From contig NW_025408667.1 of NCBI RefSeq assembly GCF_020360975.1, positions 9,114,001 to 9,178,000 on the forward strand: a DNA stretch of 64,000 nucleotides, in the 5' to 3' direction. Positions within the stretch are counted from its first letter, which is position 1. Each line of letters opens with the position of its first letter. The notes beneath the pieces were generated by a model. That model was given only the letters and a program-made list of their open reading frames with translations. It was not told the origin of the DNA and made no database searches. Made by a program: the position numbers and the translations under genes. This document shows, piece by piece, positions 24,274-35,100 of the stretch. This stretch comes from Hirsutella rhossiliensis. Lineage: Eukaryota > Ascomycota > Sordariomycetes > Hypocreales > Ophiocordycipitaceae.

Positions 24274-25271
24274 CTTCTTTGCCCATGGATTGAGTCGAGG
24301 ATTTCCTTGATCTTCTTCTCAACCTTCTGATCAGGAGTCCAGCCATCAGGCCGAGCTGATTTGATGAGATAGAAGCAATCTACGAAGCGGTGATATTCTC
24401 CGCAGACACACATAGGAACACCATCAGCGTTCTTGCTTGAAGACCACTTAGGCTTGTCCTCTTTCCTCTCCGATTTCTCTCCCTTGCCTTGGAAGGCAGC
24501 TCCGAATGATCCTTTGCTGTTGTTGGCGGCCTTGATTCGGTGAGCTCGTTCAAAGATCTCACTGATCTTAATGCCGTCCGGGAAGTCGGTCTTCCACTCA
24601 GGCTTGCCGAATACGGCCTCGTCTTCCATTTTGTTGACCCAATAGTCTGTGAATGGGGCGTTGATGGACGAAACAGCCTGTAGGAAATCTTGGGTAGGGC
24701 GAAGGTCCTGGACATCAGGAAGCCCTAATTGCTTTGCCTCAGTGAGGACTTTCTGCCATTGGGTGACCCAAGCTTCGATCTTGGTCCTGTTTGGCGACTG
24801 AAGGGTGGAACGATAACGCTGAACAACTTCCCTCTCGAGTGCCCAGTCGGTTGGGGCCACACGAGCCTGAAGCAAGGCAAGTTGCTTTGCAACGTCGTGT
24901 TCCTCGGCAATGGTGCTGTAGTAGTTGCCGATGGTCTTGACGATGTGTTGTTGAAGGCTGGCGAGTGCCTTCACTTGATCCCTATACCCTTGAAGCTTCG
25001 AGCGGTATTGGGTGTGGAGGAATTCGAGACGGCGAAATTCCTCCGAGGTCAGATCCACGAGATCAGATGCTTCGTGGTTGATTTGTCGGAATGTTGGTTC
25101 AACTGGCTGCTGAAGAACCGGCTTACCCTCCTTGACGGCAGGGTCCAGAAAGTCCCAAAGACTGTGGGACGTGGCGAATTTCTTGATGATAGAAATCCAT
25201 TGTTTCCAGTCGCAAGGGCCGTTGAGCACGGTGCCCTTGGAAGAGCCATCAAGATCTAGAGCTGAGCTCAT
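24270..25271 (-). CDS. Cop-4 Gag polyprotein, 333 aa, open frame
   Basis: The ATG at 25269-25271 (product starting MSSALDLDGSS) gives 333 codons to the TGA at 24270. The open frame also extends upstream with non-ATG starts, which I do not use. Features seen are an N-terminal WISIIKKFATSHSLWDFLDP segment typical of Copia Gag and a long charged helical middle (residues about 60-200). A WKTDFPDGIKISEIFERAHRIK segment comes before a Lys/Ser-rich linker. A variant zinc knuckle, C-x-C-x3-H-x4-C (CVCGEYHRFVDC), lies near the C-terminus at about 24415-24377. The role inferred from the family is assembly of virus-like particles and RNA packaging. It is the only long, RIP-free coding frame in the window. 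Confidence 0.8.
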   Translation of the reverse strand: MSSALDLDGSSKGTVLNGPCDWKQWISIIKKFATSHSLWDFLDPAVKEGKPVLQQPVEPTFRQINHEASDLVDLTSEEFRRLEFLHTQYRSKLQGYRDQVKALASLQQHIVKTIGNYYSTIAEEHDVAKQLALLQARVAPTDWALEREVVQRYRSTLQSPNRTKIEAWVTQWQKVLTEAKQLGLPDVQDLRPTQDFLQAVSSINAPFTDYWVNKMEDEAVFGKPEWKTDFPDGIKISEIFERAHRIKAANNSKGSFGAAFQGKGEKSERKEDKPKWSSSKNADGVPMCVCGEYHRFVDCFYLIKSARPDGWTPDQKVEKKIKEILDSIHGQRR

Positions 25272-25324
25272 TGTGGAAGCTATTCTGCGCAGCGGAGTGA
25301 ACAAGAATAAGATACCCAGTCAGT

Positions 25325-25343
25325 GGCAGACCGGGCTCATAAC
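25325..25343 (-). other. Primer-binding site of Cop-4
   Basis: Immediately inside the 5' LTR the minus strand reads gttatgagcccgg, complementary to the anticodon arm of initiator tRNA-Met. It is the un-mutated form of the site seen RIPed in Cop-1 and Cop-2. Confidence 0.75.
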
Positions 25344-25614
25344 TATCGCACGGAGGATGAGCAAGTGGGCATAAAGATCAGGGACTGGAAGACTCTTGAT
25401 TCTGCTATCTAAGGTGGGAAAGAGGCGAGATCTTTATAGACTGCCTGAATATGAGAATGGAAGGGAATGGTAGTGAATGGAAGCATCTGATCAGATCATC
25501 TGGAAGCCACTGATGCGTTGATGATGCCTCCTAGAAGTTTCTGTGGGGAAATGTGGAAACGGACTGTGCGAATAGGGGGTCAGACTGTTGGAGGCTGATA
25601 TCCTATGTGTGACA
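25344..25614 (-). repeat. 5' LTR of Cop-4
   Basis: It matches 22073-22341 with only a couple of one-base gaps, which points to a recent insertion. At about 270 bp the LTR pair is short, which may matter for escape from RIP. Confidence 0.92.
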
Positions 25615-26299
25615 TAGTATAATATATATTATTTTCTACTAAGCTTACGTTAAAATTATATCTTTCTTTAATAAGGAGGTCGCGGTAGTTAGTATATATA
25701 CTATAATTATTTTATTTCTACTTAGTAAATATAGCTATATTAAACTTAAGGTTATAAAGGAGCTTTACTTTACTCTTATATAATTAAATTATTTAACGGT
25801 ATTCCTTAAGGCTTAAGCGTAGTAGTTAGCGGTAGATTTAGTTAGAGAAATACTAGTAAAATACTAGGTCCTTACTATAATACTTATAGTTTTAGATAGC
25901 GGGAACCTTAAATATAAGTATAAAAGGGGCGCGGATTAATATTTAAAAGGGAGCGTAAAAAGATAAAGAAATTAGTTCCTTAAAATAAAAATAAATATAA
26001 GTACTAAAATATAAAATTAAATTACTATTTACTATAAGCGACCTATTAATACTTATTAGCTAGCTAACCTATGCTTAGACTATTAAAGGAATAAATAGTA
26101 ATAGTATATACTATATACTATTATTTCTCTTTTAACTATAACGGCTTATACTATTATATAGTATTATCGCAAAGACTATTACGCTACGTAGGTAAAAGTA
26201 AAACGCGCGCTTTAATAAGTACGCTATAATTAATATATATATCTAATAATCGCTTCCTAATAAGTATATATATAAAGCTTTTAAGTATAGGTAATATTA
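25615..26299 (-). repeat. G3m LTR and leader
   Basis: The reverse complement aligns with 61499-62040. The LTR starts (minus) tataagccgttatag at 26150. A hairpin-forming segment near 26095-26125 has arms built from aatagtata around a 5-base loop. The inner LTR boundary cannot be fixed from two truncated copies. Bases 26151-26299 lie upstream of the LTR and hold nothing recognisable. Confidence 0.6.
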
Positions 26300-26780
26300 T
26301 TATAAAGCATAGCTTAATTTTATAGTTTTATAAGACATCCCTTAGTATAAGGGACCTAAGAAGCTAAAAACACTTAGTATAAAAAAAAAGAAGGAGCTAA
26401 AAAGAGGTATAAAAAGGAAGGTAAGGGTATAAGGGGAAGTAAAAGTAGTAATAGCTTTTAATAAAGGTAGCGAGAGATAAGATAAATATACTAGTAACGG
26501 CTAGAAAAGAGGGGGAAAACTAGTAAAAAGCTTAGTAGTTAAAAGGATATTAATAACTTTTTAAGTAGGATCTTCTTTATTAATTAAGATACTAAATAAG
26601 TATAAAGAAAAGCGTTAAATAAAAGAAAGAAAGAAAATTAAAGTAATAAAATAATTACTCCCTTACTATAATTACTACCTTAGTAAGAATTAAATATTTC
26701 TACCCTACCTATCTAACCCCTTACTTTTACTTTTACCTTTATATATCTTATATATACTTCTTATATCTCTCTTTATAAGA
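26300..26780 (+). repeat. 5' LTR of Cop-1b
   Basis: It is a 481-bp LTR whose start (tattataaagc) is the RIPed TGTCGCGAAGC and whose end is ctttataaga. The primer-binding site gttataagcc follows at 26781. Confidence 0.85.
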
Positions 26781-26924
26781 GTTATAAGCCTAGGAGGAAT
26801 AGTATTCCTATACCTTTTAGCTACTATAAAAAGCACCTTTCTTATATCTCTTATAGCTCCCTTTTACCCCTCTTACTAAAAATACCGATTTTTAACTAAT
26901 ATTTCTACCCCCTCTTTTATAATA

Positions 26925-29900
26925 ATATTAAAAAACGACTCCTTTACTATACCTATAATTTATAGGATAATTCTTATAAAGCCCTAAGATTAAGATAAGT
27001 AGGTAAAGGAGCTATAAGCTTATATAAATAAAACTATTTATAATTTAGTCTTCTTTAATAAGTAGGACCTTCTTAAGCCCCCTCTTTATCCTAAGGTAAT
27101 AGAATCTATAAAGGGAGCTTCCCTCTTTTTTAAGCTAACCTCTATATAGTAGAGAGCTTTTTCTACTACCTTAGGTAACTATAAGAGTTATTATAAGAAA
27201 TACTTTTACGAGATAAAGCTACTAACTATTACTTATATAGTAATAACGGAATCTATTTATACTATAAACCTAATCTTTTTTTAAAATAAAAAGACTCTTA
27301 AGTAATAGCTTTTAAAGCTCGAGACCTTAATAGCTCCCTTAAGGAGCTATATAACTAACCGTATTAAGAAGACCTATATAGTATACCTAAGAGCCTTTTT
27401 TACTAGGAACCTATTAGTTTCTTTATAGCTAGCTAAGTAAGAAGAAATCCTTAAGGAAGCTAACTAATACTTCTTAATAAAAGCTCTTTCTAGCTAGTAG
27501 CTATAGGATATATCTCTACTAATAAAGCTTATTAGTAATAGTTACTTAACTATCTTTTAAGAAGCTTACTAGGAACTAAATAAAGAGGCTACTAAAGTAT
27601 AATAGTAAGTAGTCTTATTTCTTTATAGCTAGTACTTAACCTAAACGGTTTAACCTACTACCTTTATAGCTACTATAGCCCTTATTACTACGGCCCTTAC
27701 TACTATTACTATAGCTATTATACCTCTAGCTCCTCCTCCCTTAAAAGCCTTAACCTTATCTTTAATAGCTGCCTTAGTCCTAGCCCTAGCTCTGCCTCTT
27801 ACTCTAGGCCCGGCCCCGGTCTCGTTAGTTAGACTAGCCTAACTAGTCCCTTAATAGACCTTTTAGTTCGTTAGTCGAAAAGTTAAGGAACTAATCGAAA
27901 TCGAACCTCTTTATTAAAATTAGTAATAAAGGGTAAAAAGGGGAGGTTTTTAAGTAAACCTTTTAAATCGGGATAAGGATTCCTTATAGAAATAAAAGAC
28001 TAGATAACGAAATAGCTACCTAGCTTATAAATCCCTAGGCTATCGATTATTATAATACTAGTAGGTCTTTAAGGAAAACTAACCTAAAGGATTTAACCCT
28101 TTAAAGAGGCTATAAGAAATAATATAATAGTCTCTTTAAGAGGACCCCTTATTATAAAAGAAGATAAATAAGATTTAGGTTACTAAGAAATAGTAACTAA
28201 TATAGCTGCTTTTATTTAAGCTATAAATTTAAGGAAAAATTATTAGTATAGTAAATCTAGTATTTATCTTCCCTATAAATTAGTAAGACTACTTATTAAG
28301 ACCCTTTAACTATGCCCTATAAAAATTAGCTATCCTTAACTTTATTACTTCCCTTAATATCTATAATATACTCTTATAATTCCGGTCCTTTAAGAAGGTA
28401 TAAAGGGAATACTTTATTACTAGGGAATTAACTATATAGATAAAGGGATATAGAAGGGTGAATTTTATAATATAATTACTTAACGGTTTTATATAAATTC
28501 TTTAATAAAAAAGGGGAGCTTTTTACCCTTTATTTTTAATAAAATTAATTTCCTTCTACCGTCTTTAAGAGGAAGGAATCTTTTAGGATATAACGTCTAA
28601 GCCTATAAAGCCAGTTTAGAAAGAATTAGACTATTAGACTTATTAAGGAGAAATTTAGTTAATTTATTATTAAATTTTAACCTATCCTTAAAAAGGAATC
28701 CCTTAAAAAGTTAGCTTTCCTTACTAAGAGGGTAGGTTCTAAGGACTTTCTTTTAATAGCCTAAGGAGACGGTCTTCTTTAATATATAAGACATAGTTAC
28801 CTAGGTCTACTAGCTATATATAAGCTAGGCTAATAATAAGGCGTATAAATAAAGGGCCTAAAGACCGTTAAATATAAATACTATAGCTAAGAAAAGACTA
28901 AGAGATAAATTTCTAAACGAACCCCTTTATAGCTAGACTAGCTATATAAGGAAATTTAAGTTAACTAAACCGATGTTTTTAGGGATTAAGAAAGCTTTAT
29001 TAAGGTAATATTTTTATAGACGCTTTTTTAGGGATAGTTTTCCCTTATTTCTTATAGACCTACTTTAACGGGTAAGATCGTACCCTTATAGATATTAGCC
29101 CGTTAAGGGGAGGGGGGGGGGATAAGACCCCTAGCACTCCCCTTCTAACTTACTTCTAAGTATACTTAAAGGCGTTATAAAGACTTCGATTATCTAATTA
29201 AGCATCTTCCTTAATTATAGTTAATTTAAATTTTTGTTTTTCCCCTTTAAAGCAGAGGCCGCTAGTTACGCGACTCTAGTAAAGACAAAGAGGTATAGAG
29301 TAAAGAAATCTCTAAGACTTATATCTATAACCTAAGGCCCTTAGAGCTATATATAGGACCGATAATTAGATAATTACGTAGTTAATTACTCTACTAATCC
29401 TTAGCTACGTACTACGCGTGCTTTAGGTATATACCCTCGTCCCTATTAAACTACCTAAGTAAGTATAACTAGTTTACCTTTTAAGACTTTTTTAACTAGA
29501 TAAAATCCTACTTTAGCTATAAGGTAAAGAAGATATAGTTTAATAGAGACCTATTTATAAAGGATATCTAAAATTAGCTTCGAAAAAGAGGTATTTTACC
29601 TTTCTTATTAGTACTAAATACCTAGGCCTAGAATAGAAGGGTAGAAAGATTAAGGGGTACTATAATAAAAAGGGCCGATATAATAAGACTTATTATAAGG
29701 CTTCCCTATAACCTTTAAAGGGAAGTTATTAAGACCGCTTATTACCTTTAAAACCCGACCCTTAGGGACCTTAAGGAACCTAAGGAACTAAACTAAGGAA
29801 TAGACTAGAAATTACCCTTTAAGCTCTTTATAAAAAGGAGGGCCTTACTAGCCTACCTTTATACCTATAGCTATAAGGTATACGCTATAACTACTAATAT

Positions 29901-31535
29901 ATAGCTAAAAAGGAAGTAAAAAAGAAAGCTTAATCTTAGAGCCTTTATTAGTTACCTTATTAACTATAATTCTATAAATATCTTCTAGATCTAGATTCCT
30001 CTTTTATAGAAGGTTACCTTAACTAAGGATATAACTTTTAATAAATCTAGCTTTTTTAATAGAAAGAGGGATTTATAGCCCCTCTTACTCTTATAACCTT
30101 AGCTAATTTAAAAGATTTAAATCCCCCTTTCTTAATAGTCTTAAGAAGAGGTCCTAGATAAGGAAAAAAAAAACGAACGTTAAAGTAATTAAGGATAACG
30201 CTAACTTTAAAGAAGAAAAAGAGGAAGCTACTAGATTAGATAATCTAGATAAAGAAGGAAACTATAAGAAAGTAGTAAAGCTAGAATACGCTTACCTTTG
30301 CCTCCTTAAATAAAATAAGAAGAAGATCTAAAAGTAGCTTTCTTTATTAGTCGTCCTATCTTAACCCTTAAGAGGGTAGGAAAGGCACCTCTCTTAAAGG
30401 ATTACTTAGCTACCTTTTTATTCTTACTTTAAAAAGTAAAGGAAGGTATAGGGCCTAATATAAAAAAAGACTAATTTCTCCTTTATTTCGATTGTTTTTC
30501 TAACTTCTATCTAATACCTAGAAAAAACGGTTCCTATAAAGCGTTTATAGTAGGCCGGCTCTTTAAGCTATAGCTATTAGTAAGGAAGGTATATAAAAGA
30601 GACCTCCTAGACCTATTAGTAAACTAAAAGTAGCTAGAAAGATACCCTTTTAAAGACTAGTTTTTCTAGGCCTAGAAAGACTACCTAGCCTTATATAAAA
30701 AGATAGGGTCTTTTAAAGAGGTCCTTAAGGAAAAGGTAAGAAGAAAATAGGTCCTTAGCTATAAGTAGGTCTTTATCTATAAAACTAAGAAATATAGCTT
30801 CCTTTAAAAGTATAAAGCCTAGCTAGTTATTTATAGGAATTAATAGGAAAAAAGGGATCTACTTACTAAGGCAACTACTTTAGTAGGGATGCTTTTTCAG
30901 ACCCTTATAGCTATAGTAGTAGAATTCGACCTTAAACTTAATTAAATAAATATAGTTAACGCCTTTATTAACTACTTACTTAAGGAAGAAGAAGTTATTT
31001 ATATATACCTTCTACTAGGCTTTTAATAGTAAGGAAAGGTTCTATAACTTAGGAAAGCTCTATATAAACTATAAAGATTACCCTTTCTTTAGTAATAGTA
31101 TTTAACTAGTTCCCTTAAAGCCTTAGGCTTTAAGAAAGTCTTTTAAGAATAGTATATAATATAAAAGGGTAAAATTATAATCCTCTTTTATACCGATAAT
31201 ATTATCTAGGCTTACTTAAAAGAGGAAAAGGTATTAGCTAGGGAGGCTATATAAGGCCTATAATAAAAGTATAAGATAACTAAGCTAAGGGAGCTTAAGT
31301 AGTTCCTAGGGATTTAAATCCTTTAAAATAGGTCTTAATAGACTATTTAGCTTACTTAAGACGCTTATATTAATAAGGTCGCTTATAAAATCCTCCTTAA
31401 TTCCTATAATAAGAAGCTCCCTTTTATACTAATATTAAAAGAATAGACTTTACTTAATCTATCCTTTTAAGCTAGGGAGTAAGAGAAATACTAATATTAA
31501 TAAAAGGTAGGCTCCTTGCCTTTTTTAGCTATTTC
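26925..31535 (+). pseudogene. Cop-1b Gag-Pol, 5' part, extensively RIPed
   Basis: It aligns codon by codon with the Cop-1c polyprotein. Most CAG, CAA and TGG codons are stops and many Arg (CGA) codons are now TAA. The YVDD-equivalent near 31185-31200 reads TDN. The fragment ends inside the connection to RNase H at 31535, where Cop-1c inserted. The 3' remainder is 37874-38590. Confidence 0.8.
29064..29450 (+). mobile_element. MITE-like element, 387 bp, copy 1
   Basis: It interrupts the Cop-1b integrase at a position that is intact in Cop-1c (near 34280) and Cop-1d (near 46540). Imperfect terminal inverted repeats of about 19 bases start tttaacggg on the left and tttaatagg (reverse complement) on the right. 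The host tetramer ctac is present on both sides (29060-29063 and 29451-29454), so a 4-bp duplication is possible. It has no coding capacity. Internally there is a G-run at 29110-29119 facing a C-run. A second copy lies at 51709-52085. Confidence 0.7.
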
Positions 31536-32013
31536 TGTCGCGAAGCGTGGCCTGATTTCGCAGTTCTCGGAGATATCCCTTGGCAAGAGGGACCAAGGAA
31601 GCTGAAAAACACCCGGTGTGGAGGAAGGAAGAAGGAGCTAAAAAGAGGTGCAGAAAGGAGGGTAGGGGCATGAGGGGAAGCAGAAGTGGCGATGGCTTCC
31701 TATAGAGGTGGCGAGAGATAAGACGGATGTGCCGGCAACGGCTGGAAAAGAGGGGAAAAAAAGCTCGGTAGTCGAAAAGACATTAGTGGCTTCTTTAAGC
31801 AGGATCTTCTTTGTTAATTGAGATGCTAGAAGGGTATAAAGAGGGGCGTTGGATAGAGGAAAGAAGGACAATTAAGGCAATACAACAATCACTCCCCTAC
31901 CGCAATTGCTGCTCCCGCAAGAATCAAATCTCTCTGCCCTGCCTGTCCGACCTCTTACTTCCAATTTCACCTTCGTGCATTTTTATGCACTTCTGGTATC
32001 TCTCTTCGCGAGA
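31536..32013 (+). repeat. 5' LTR of Cop-1c
   Basis: It is 478 bp, starting TGTCGCGAAG and ending CTTCGCGAGA. It differs from the 3' LTR by transitions and by an 8-base gap near 31761. Confidence 0.93.
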
Positions 32014-32024
32014 GTTATGAGCCC
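32014..32024 (+). other. Primer-binding site of Cop-1c
   Basis: gttatgagccc directly follows the 5' LTR. It is complementary to the anticodon arm and loop of initiator tRNA-Met, the half-tRNA primer used by Copia-type elements. Confidence 0.75.
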
Positions 32025-32145
32025 GGGAGGAATAGAATTCCTATACCTTCCGGCTGCTGCAAAAGGCACCTTCTTGTATCCTTTTACCCCTCTTACTAGA
32101 AAAGCCGATTTTTAACCGACTTTTCTGCCCCCCTTTTCCGCAACG

Positions 32146-35100
32146 ATGTCGAAAAACGACTCTGCTACCCCTACGGTCCGTAGGACGATTCTTGCAGAGC
32201 CCTAAGATTGGGATAAGTGGGTAAAGGAGCTACGGGCTCGTGTGGACAGAACCATCTACAATTTAGTCTTCTCTGACAAGCAGGACCCTCTCGAGCCCCC
32301 TCTTCGTCCTAGGGCAACGGACTTTGCAGAGGGAGCTACCCTCTTCTCTAAGCTAACCTCTGCACAACAGAGAGCTTTTTCTGCTGCCTTAGGCGACTAC
32401 GAGAGTCACTAAAAGGAATACCTTTACGAGACGAAGTTGCTAACGGCTGCTCGTACGGCGATAACGGAATCCGTTAGTGCCGCAAAGCTAATCTCTCTTC
32501 GAGAGGAAGAGACTCCTAGGCAGTGGCTTTTAAAGCTCGAGACCTTAATAGCTCCCTTAAGAGGCTATATAACTAACCGTATTAGGAAGACCTATACGGC
32601 CTACCTAGGAGCCTTTTCTGCTAGGAACCTACTAGCTTCTTCGTGGCTAGCTAAGTGGGAAGAAATCCTAGAGGAAGCTAATTAATACTTCCTTATAGAA
32701 GCTCTTTCCGGCCAGTGGCTACGGGATATATCTCTGCTAATAAAGCCTATTAGTGACGGTTACTCGACTATCTTTCGAGAAGCTAGCCGGGAACTAGACG
32801 AAGAGGCTGCTAAAGTGCAACAATAAGCAGTCTTATTCCTTCGTGGCCAGCACTCGACTAAGACGGCTCGACCTGCTGCCCCTGCAGCTGCTGTAGCCCC
32901 TGCTGCTGCGGCTCCCGCTGCTGCTGCTGCGGCTGTTGCCCCTCCGGCTCCACCACCCTCGAGAGCCTTAACACCGTCTTCAACGGCTGCCCCGGTCCCG
33001 GCCCCGGCTTCGCATCTTGCTCCGGGTCCGGCCCCGGTCCCGTCAGTCAGACCGGCCCGACTAGTCCCCTAATGGACCTTTTAGTCCGTTAGTCGAAAAA
33101 TTAGGGAACTAGTCGAAATCGAACCTCGTTAACATCAGCAATAAGGGGTAAAAAGGGGGGGTTTTCAAGCAGACCTTCCGGAAAGGGACGAGGATTCCTC
33201 GAAGAGACAACGTACGAGGAGGAATCGACCTACCTGCTAAGCATGCAAAAAGCCCCATCGGCTAGAAGACTGCTAGCAGGTCTTCGAGGAAAACCGACCC
33301 AAAGGAGTCAACCCTTTAAAGAGGCTACAAGAAACAGTACAACAGTCTCTTAAGGAGGACCTCTCGTTGCAGAAGAAGATAGACGAGATTCGGGTTGCTA
33401 AGAAATAGCAACTAACAACGCCGCTACCGCAAATTCGAGGAAAAATCGTTAGTATAATAAATCCGGCCTTCGTCTTCCCTACGGATCAACAAGGCCAAGA
33501 CCAACCGTTAGGACCCTCCGATTATCCCCTACGAAAATCAGCTATCCTTAACTCTAGTGCTTCCCTCGATATATGCAATATACTCTCACGATTCCGGTCC
33601 TTTAAGAAGGCAGGAAGGGAATATCTTATTGCCGGGGAATCAACCGTACGGATAGAGGGATACGGAAGGGTGAATTTCACGATAAAATTACCTAACGGAT
33701 CTATACGAATTCTTCGAAGAAAAAGGGTAGCTTTTTGCCCTCGATTTTCAACGAGCCTGATTTCCTTCCGCCTTCTTCGAAAGGAAGGAATCTTCTAGGA
33801 TACGACGTCTGAGCCTACGAGGCTAGTCCAGAAGAATCAGACTATTAGGCTTATCGAGGAAAAATTCGGTCAATTTATTCTCGAATTCCGACCTATCCGT
33901 AGGAAGGAATCTCTCGAGAAGTCAGCTTTCCCTGCTCGAAGGAGGGTAGGTTCAAAGGACCCTCTTCTAGCAGCCCAAGGAGACGGCATTCTTTGGCACG
34001 CACGACTTGGTCACCCGGGCCCCCTAGCTTTACATAAGCTAGGTCAACAATAAGGCGTACGAATAAGGGGCCTAAAGACCGTCGAATGCGAATATTGCGG
34101 CCAAGGGAAAACCAGGAGACGAATTTCTAGACGAACGCCTATACGGCCGGACCAGCCGTGTGAGGAAATTTGGGTCGACTAGACCGACGTCTCTAGGGAT
34201 TAGGAAAGCTTCGTTAGGGTGATGTTTTTCACAGACGCCTTTTTAGGGATGGTTTTCCCCTATTTCTTACGGACCTACCTAAGTAAGCACAACTGGTTTG
34301 CCCTCCGGGACTTCGTTAACTAGATAAAATCCCACTTCGGCTACGAGGTAAAGAAGATACGGTCTAATAGAGAGCTATTTACGAAGGATATCTTAAATTA
34401 GCTTCGAAAAAGGGGCATTTTACCCCTCCCGTTAGCACCGAATACCTAGGCCCAGAACGGAGGGGCAGAAAGATCAGGGGGTGCTGTGATAGAAAGGGCC
34501 CGTACAATGAGACTTGCTGCAAGGCTTCCACACGACCTTTAGAGGGAAGTCGTTAAGACCGCCTATTACCTTCGGAACCGGACCCCAAGGGACCCTAGGG
34601 GACCAAGAGACTATAGGGACCCAGAGACCCTTTTCAAGACCCAAGGAACAGACTAGAAATCCCCACTCGAGCTCTTTACGAAGAAGAGGGCCTCGCTAGC
34701 CTACCTTCGTGCCTACGGCTGCAAGGCATACGCAATGACTGCCGATGTATAGCTAAAAAGGAAGAAGAAAAGAAAGCTTGATCCTAGAGCCTTTGTTGGT
34801 TACCTCGTCGGGTATAATTCTACGAATATCTTCTAAATCTGGATTCCTCTTCTATAGAAGGTTATTTCGACTAGGGATATGATTTTCGACGAATTTAGCT
34901 TCTTCGACGGAAAGAGGGATCAACAGCCCCTCTTACACTCACAACGTCAGCTAATTTAGAAGATCTAAATCCCCCCTTCCCAATAGTCTTAAGAAGAGGT
35001 CCTAGACGAGGAAACGGAAGAAGAAACCGACGTCGAAGCAGTTAAGGATAACGCCGACTTCGAAGAAGAAGAAGAAGAGAAAGCTGCTAGATCAGATGAT

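Larger units (their letters stand above)
22073..25614 (-). mobile_element. Cop-4, un-RIPed Ty1/Copia element lacking RT and RNase H
   Basis: Near-identical LTRs (22073-22341, 269 bp; 25344-25614, 271 bp) enclose a minus-strand gag-pol region. The TSD tagta is perfect (22068-22072 and 25615-25619). Base composition is normal, with abundant CA and TG, in sharp contrast to both flanks. The interior keeps primer-binding site, gag, protease, integrase and polypurine tract, but reverse transcriptase is gone. The C-terminal LTKALPGQKF block of RNase H follows directly on the integrase linker at about 22480. It is a non-autonomous derivative inserted into an already RIPed G3 copy. Confidence 0.92.
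26300..31535 (+). mobile_element. Cop-1b, old Copia copy, 5' part (continues at 37874)
   Basis: It is a heavily RIPed Cop-1 element in plus orientation. The 5' LTR is 26300-26780. Gag begins near 26925, GAG-pre-integrase is near 28770, integrase runs to about 30000 and RT lies near 30750-31250. It is interrupted by a MITE-like insert (29064-29450), and in the RNase H start by the complete younger copy Cop-1c at 31536. Joining 31531-31535 to 37874 across the insertion restores the reading context ctatttctactagacc. Confidence 0.9.

Noticed and set aside
24729..25259. 176-codon plus-strand ORF opposite the Cop-4 gag
   Set aside because: It is a shadow of the gag frame. The gag reading has recognisable Copia motifs and the opposite strand has none.
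32880..33060. GC-rich Ala/Pro-coding stretch as a possible separate gene
   Set aside because: It is in frame with Cop-1c Gag and is conserved as a linker in the other Cop-1 copies.
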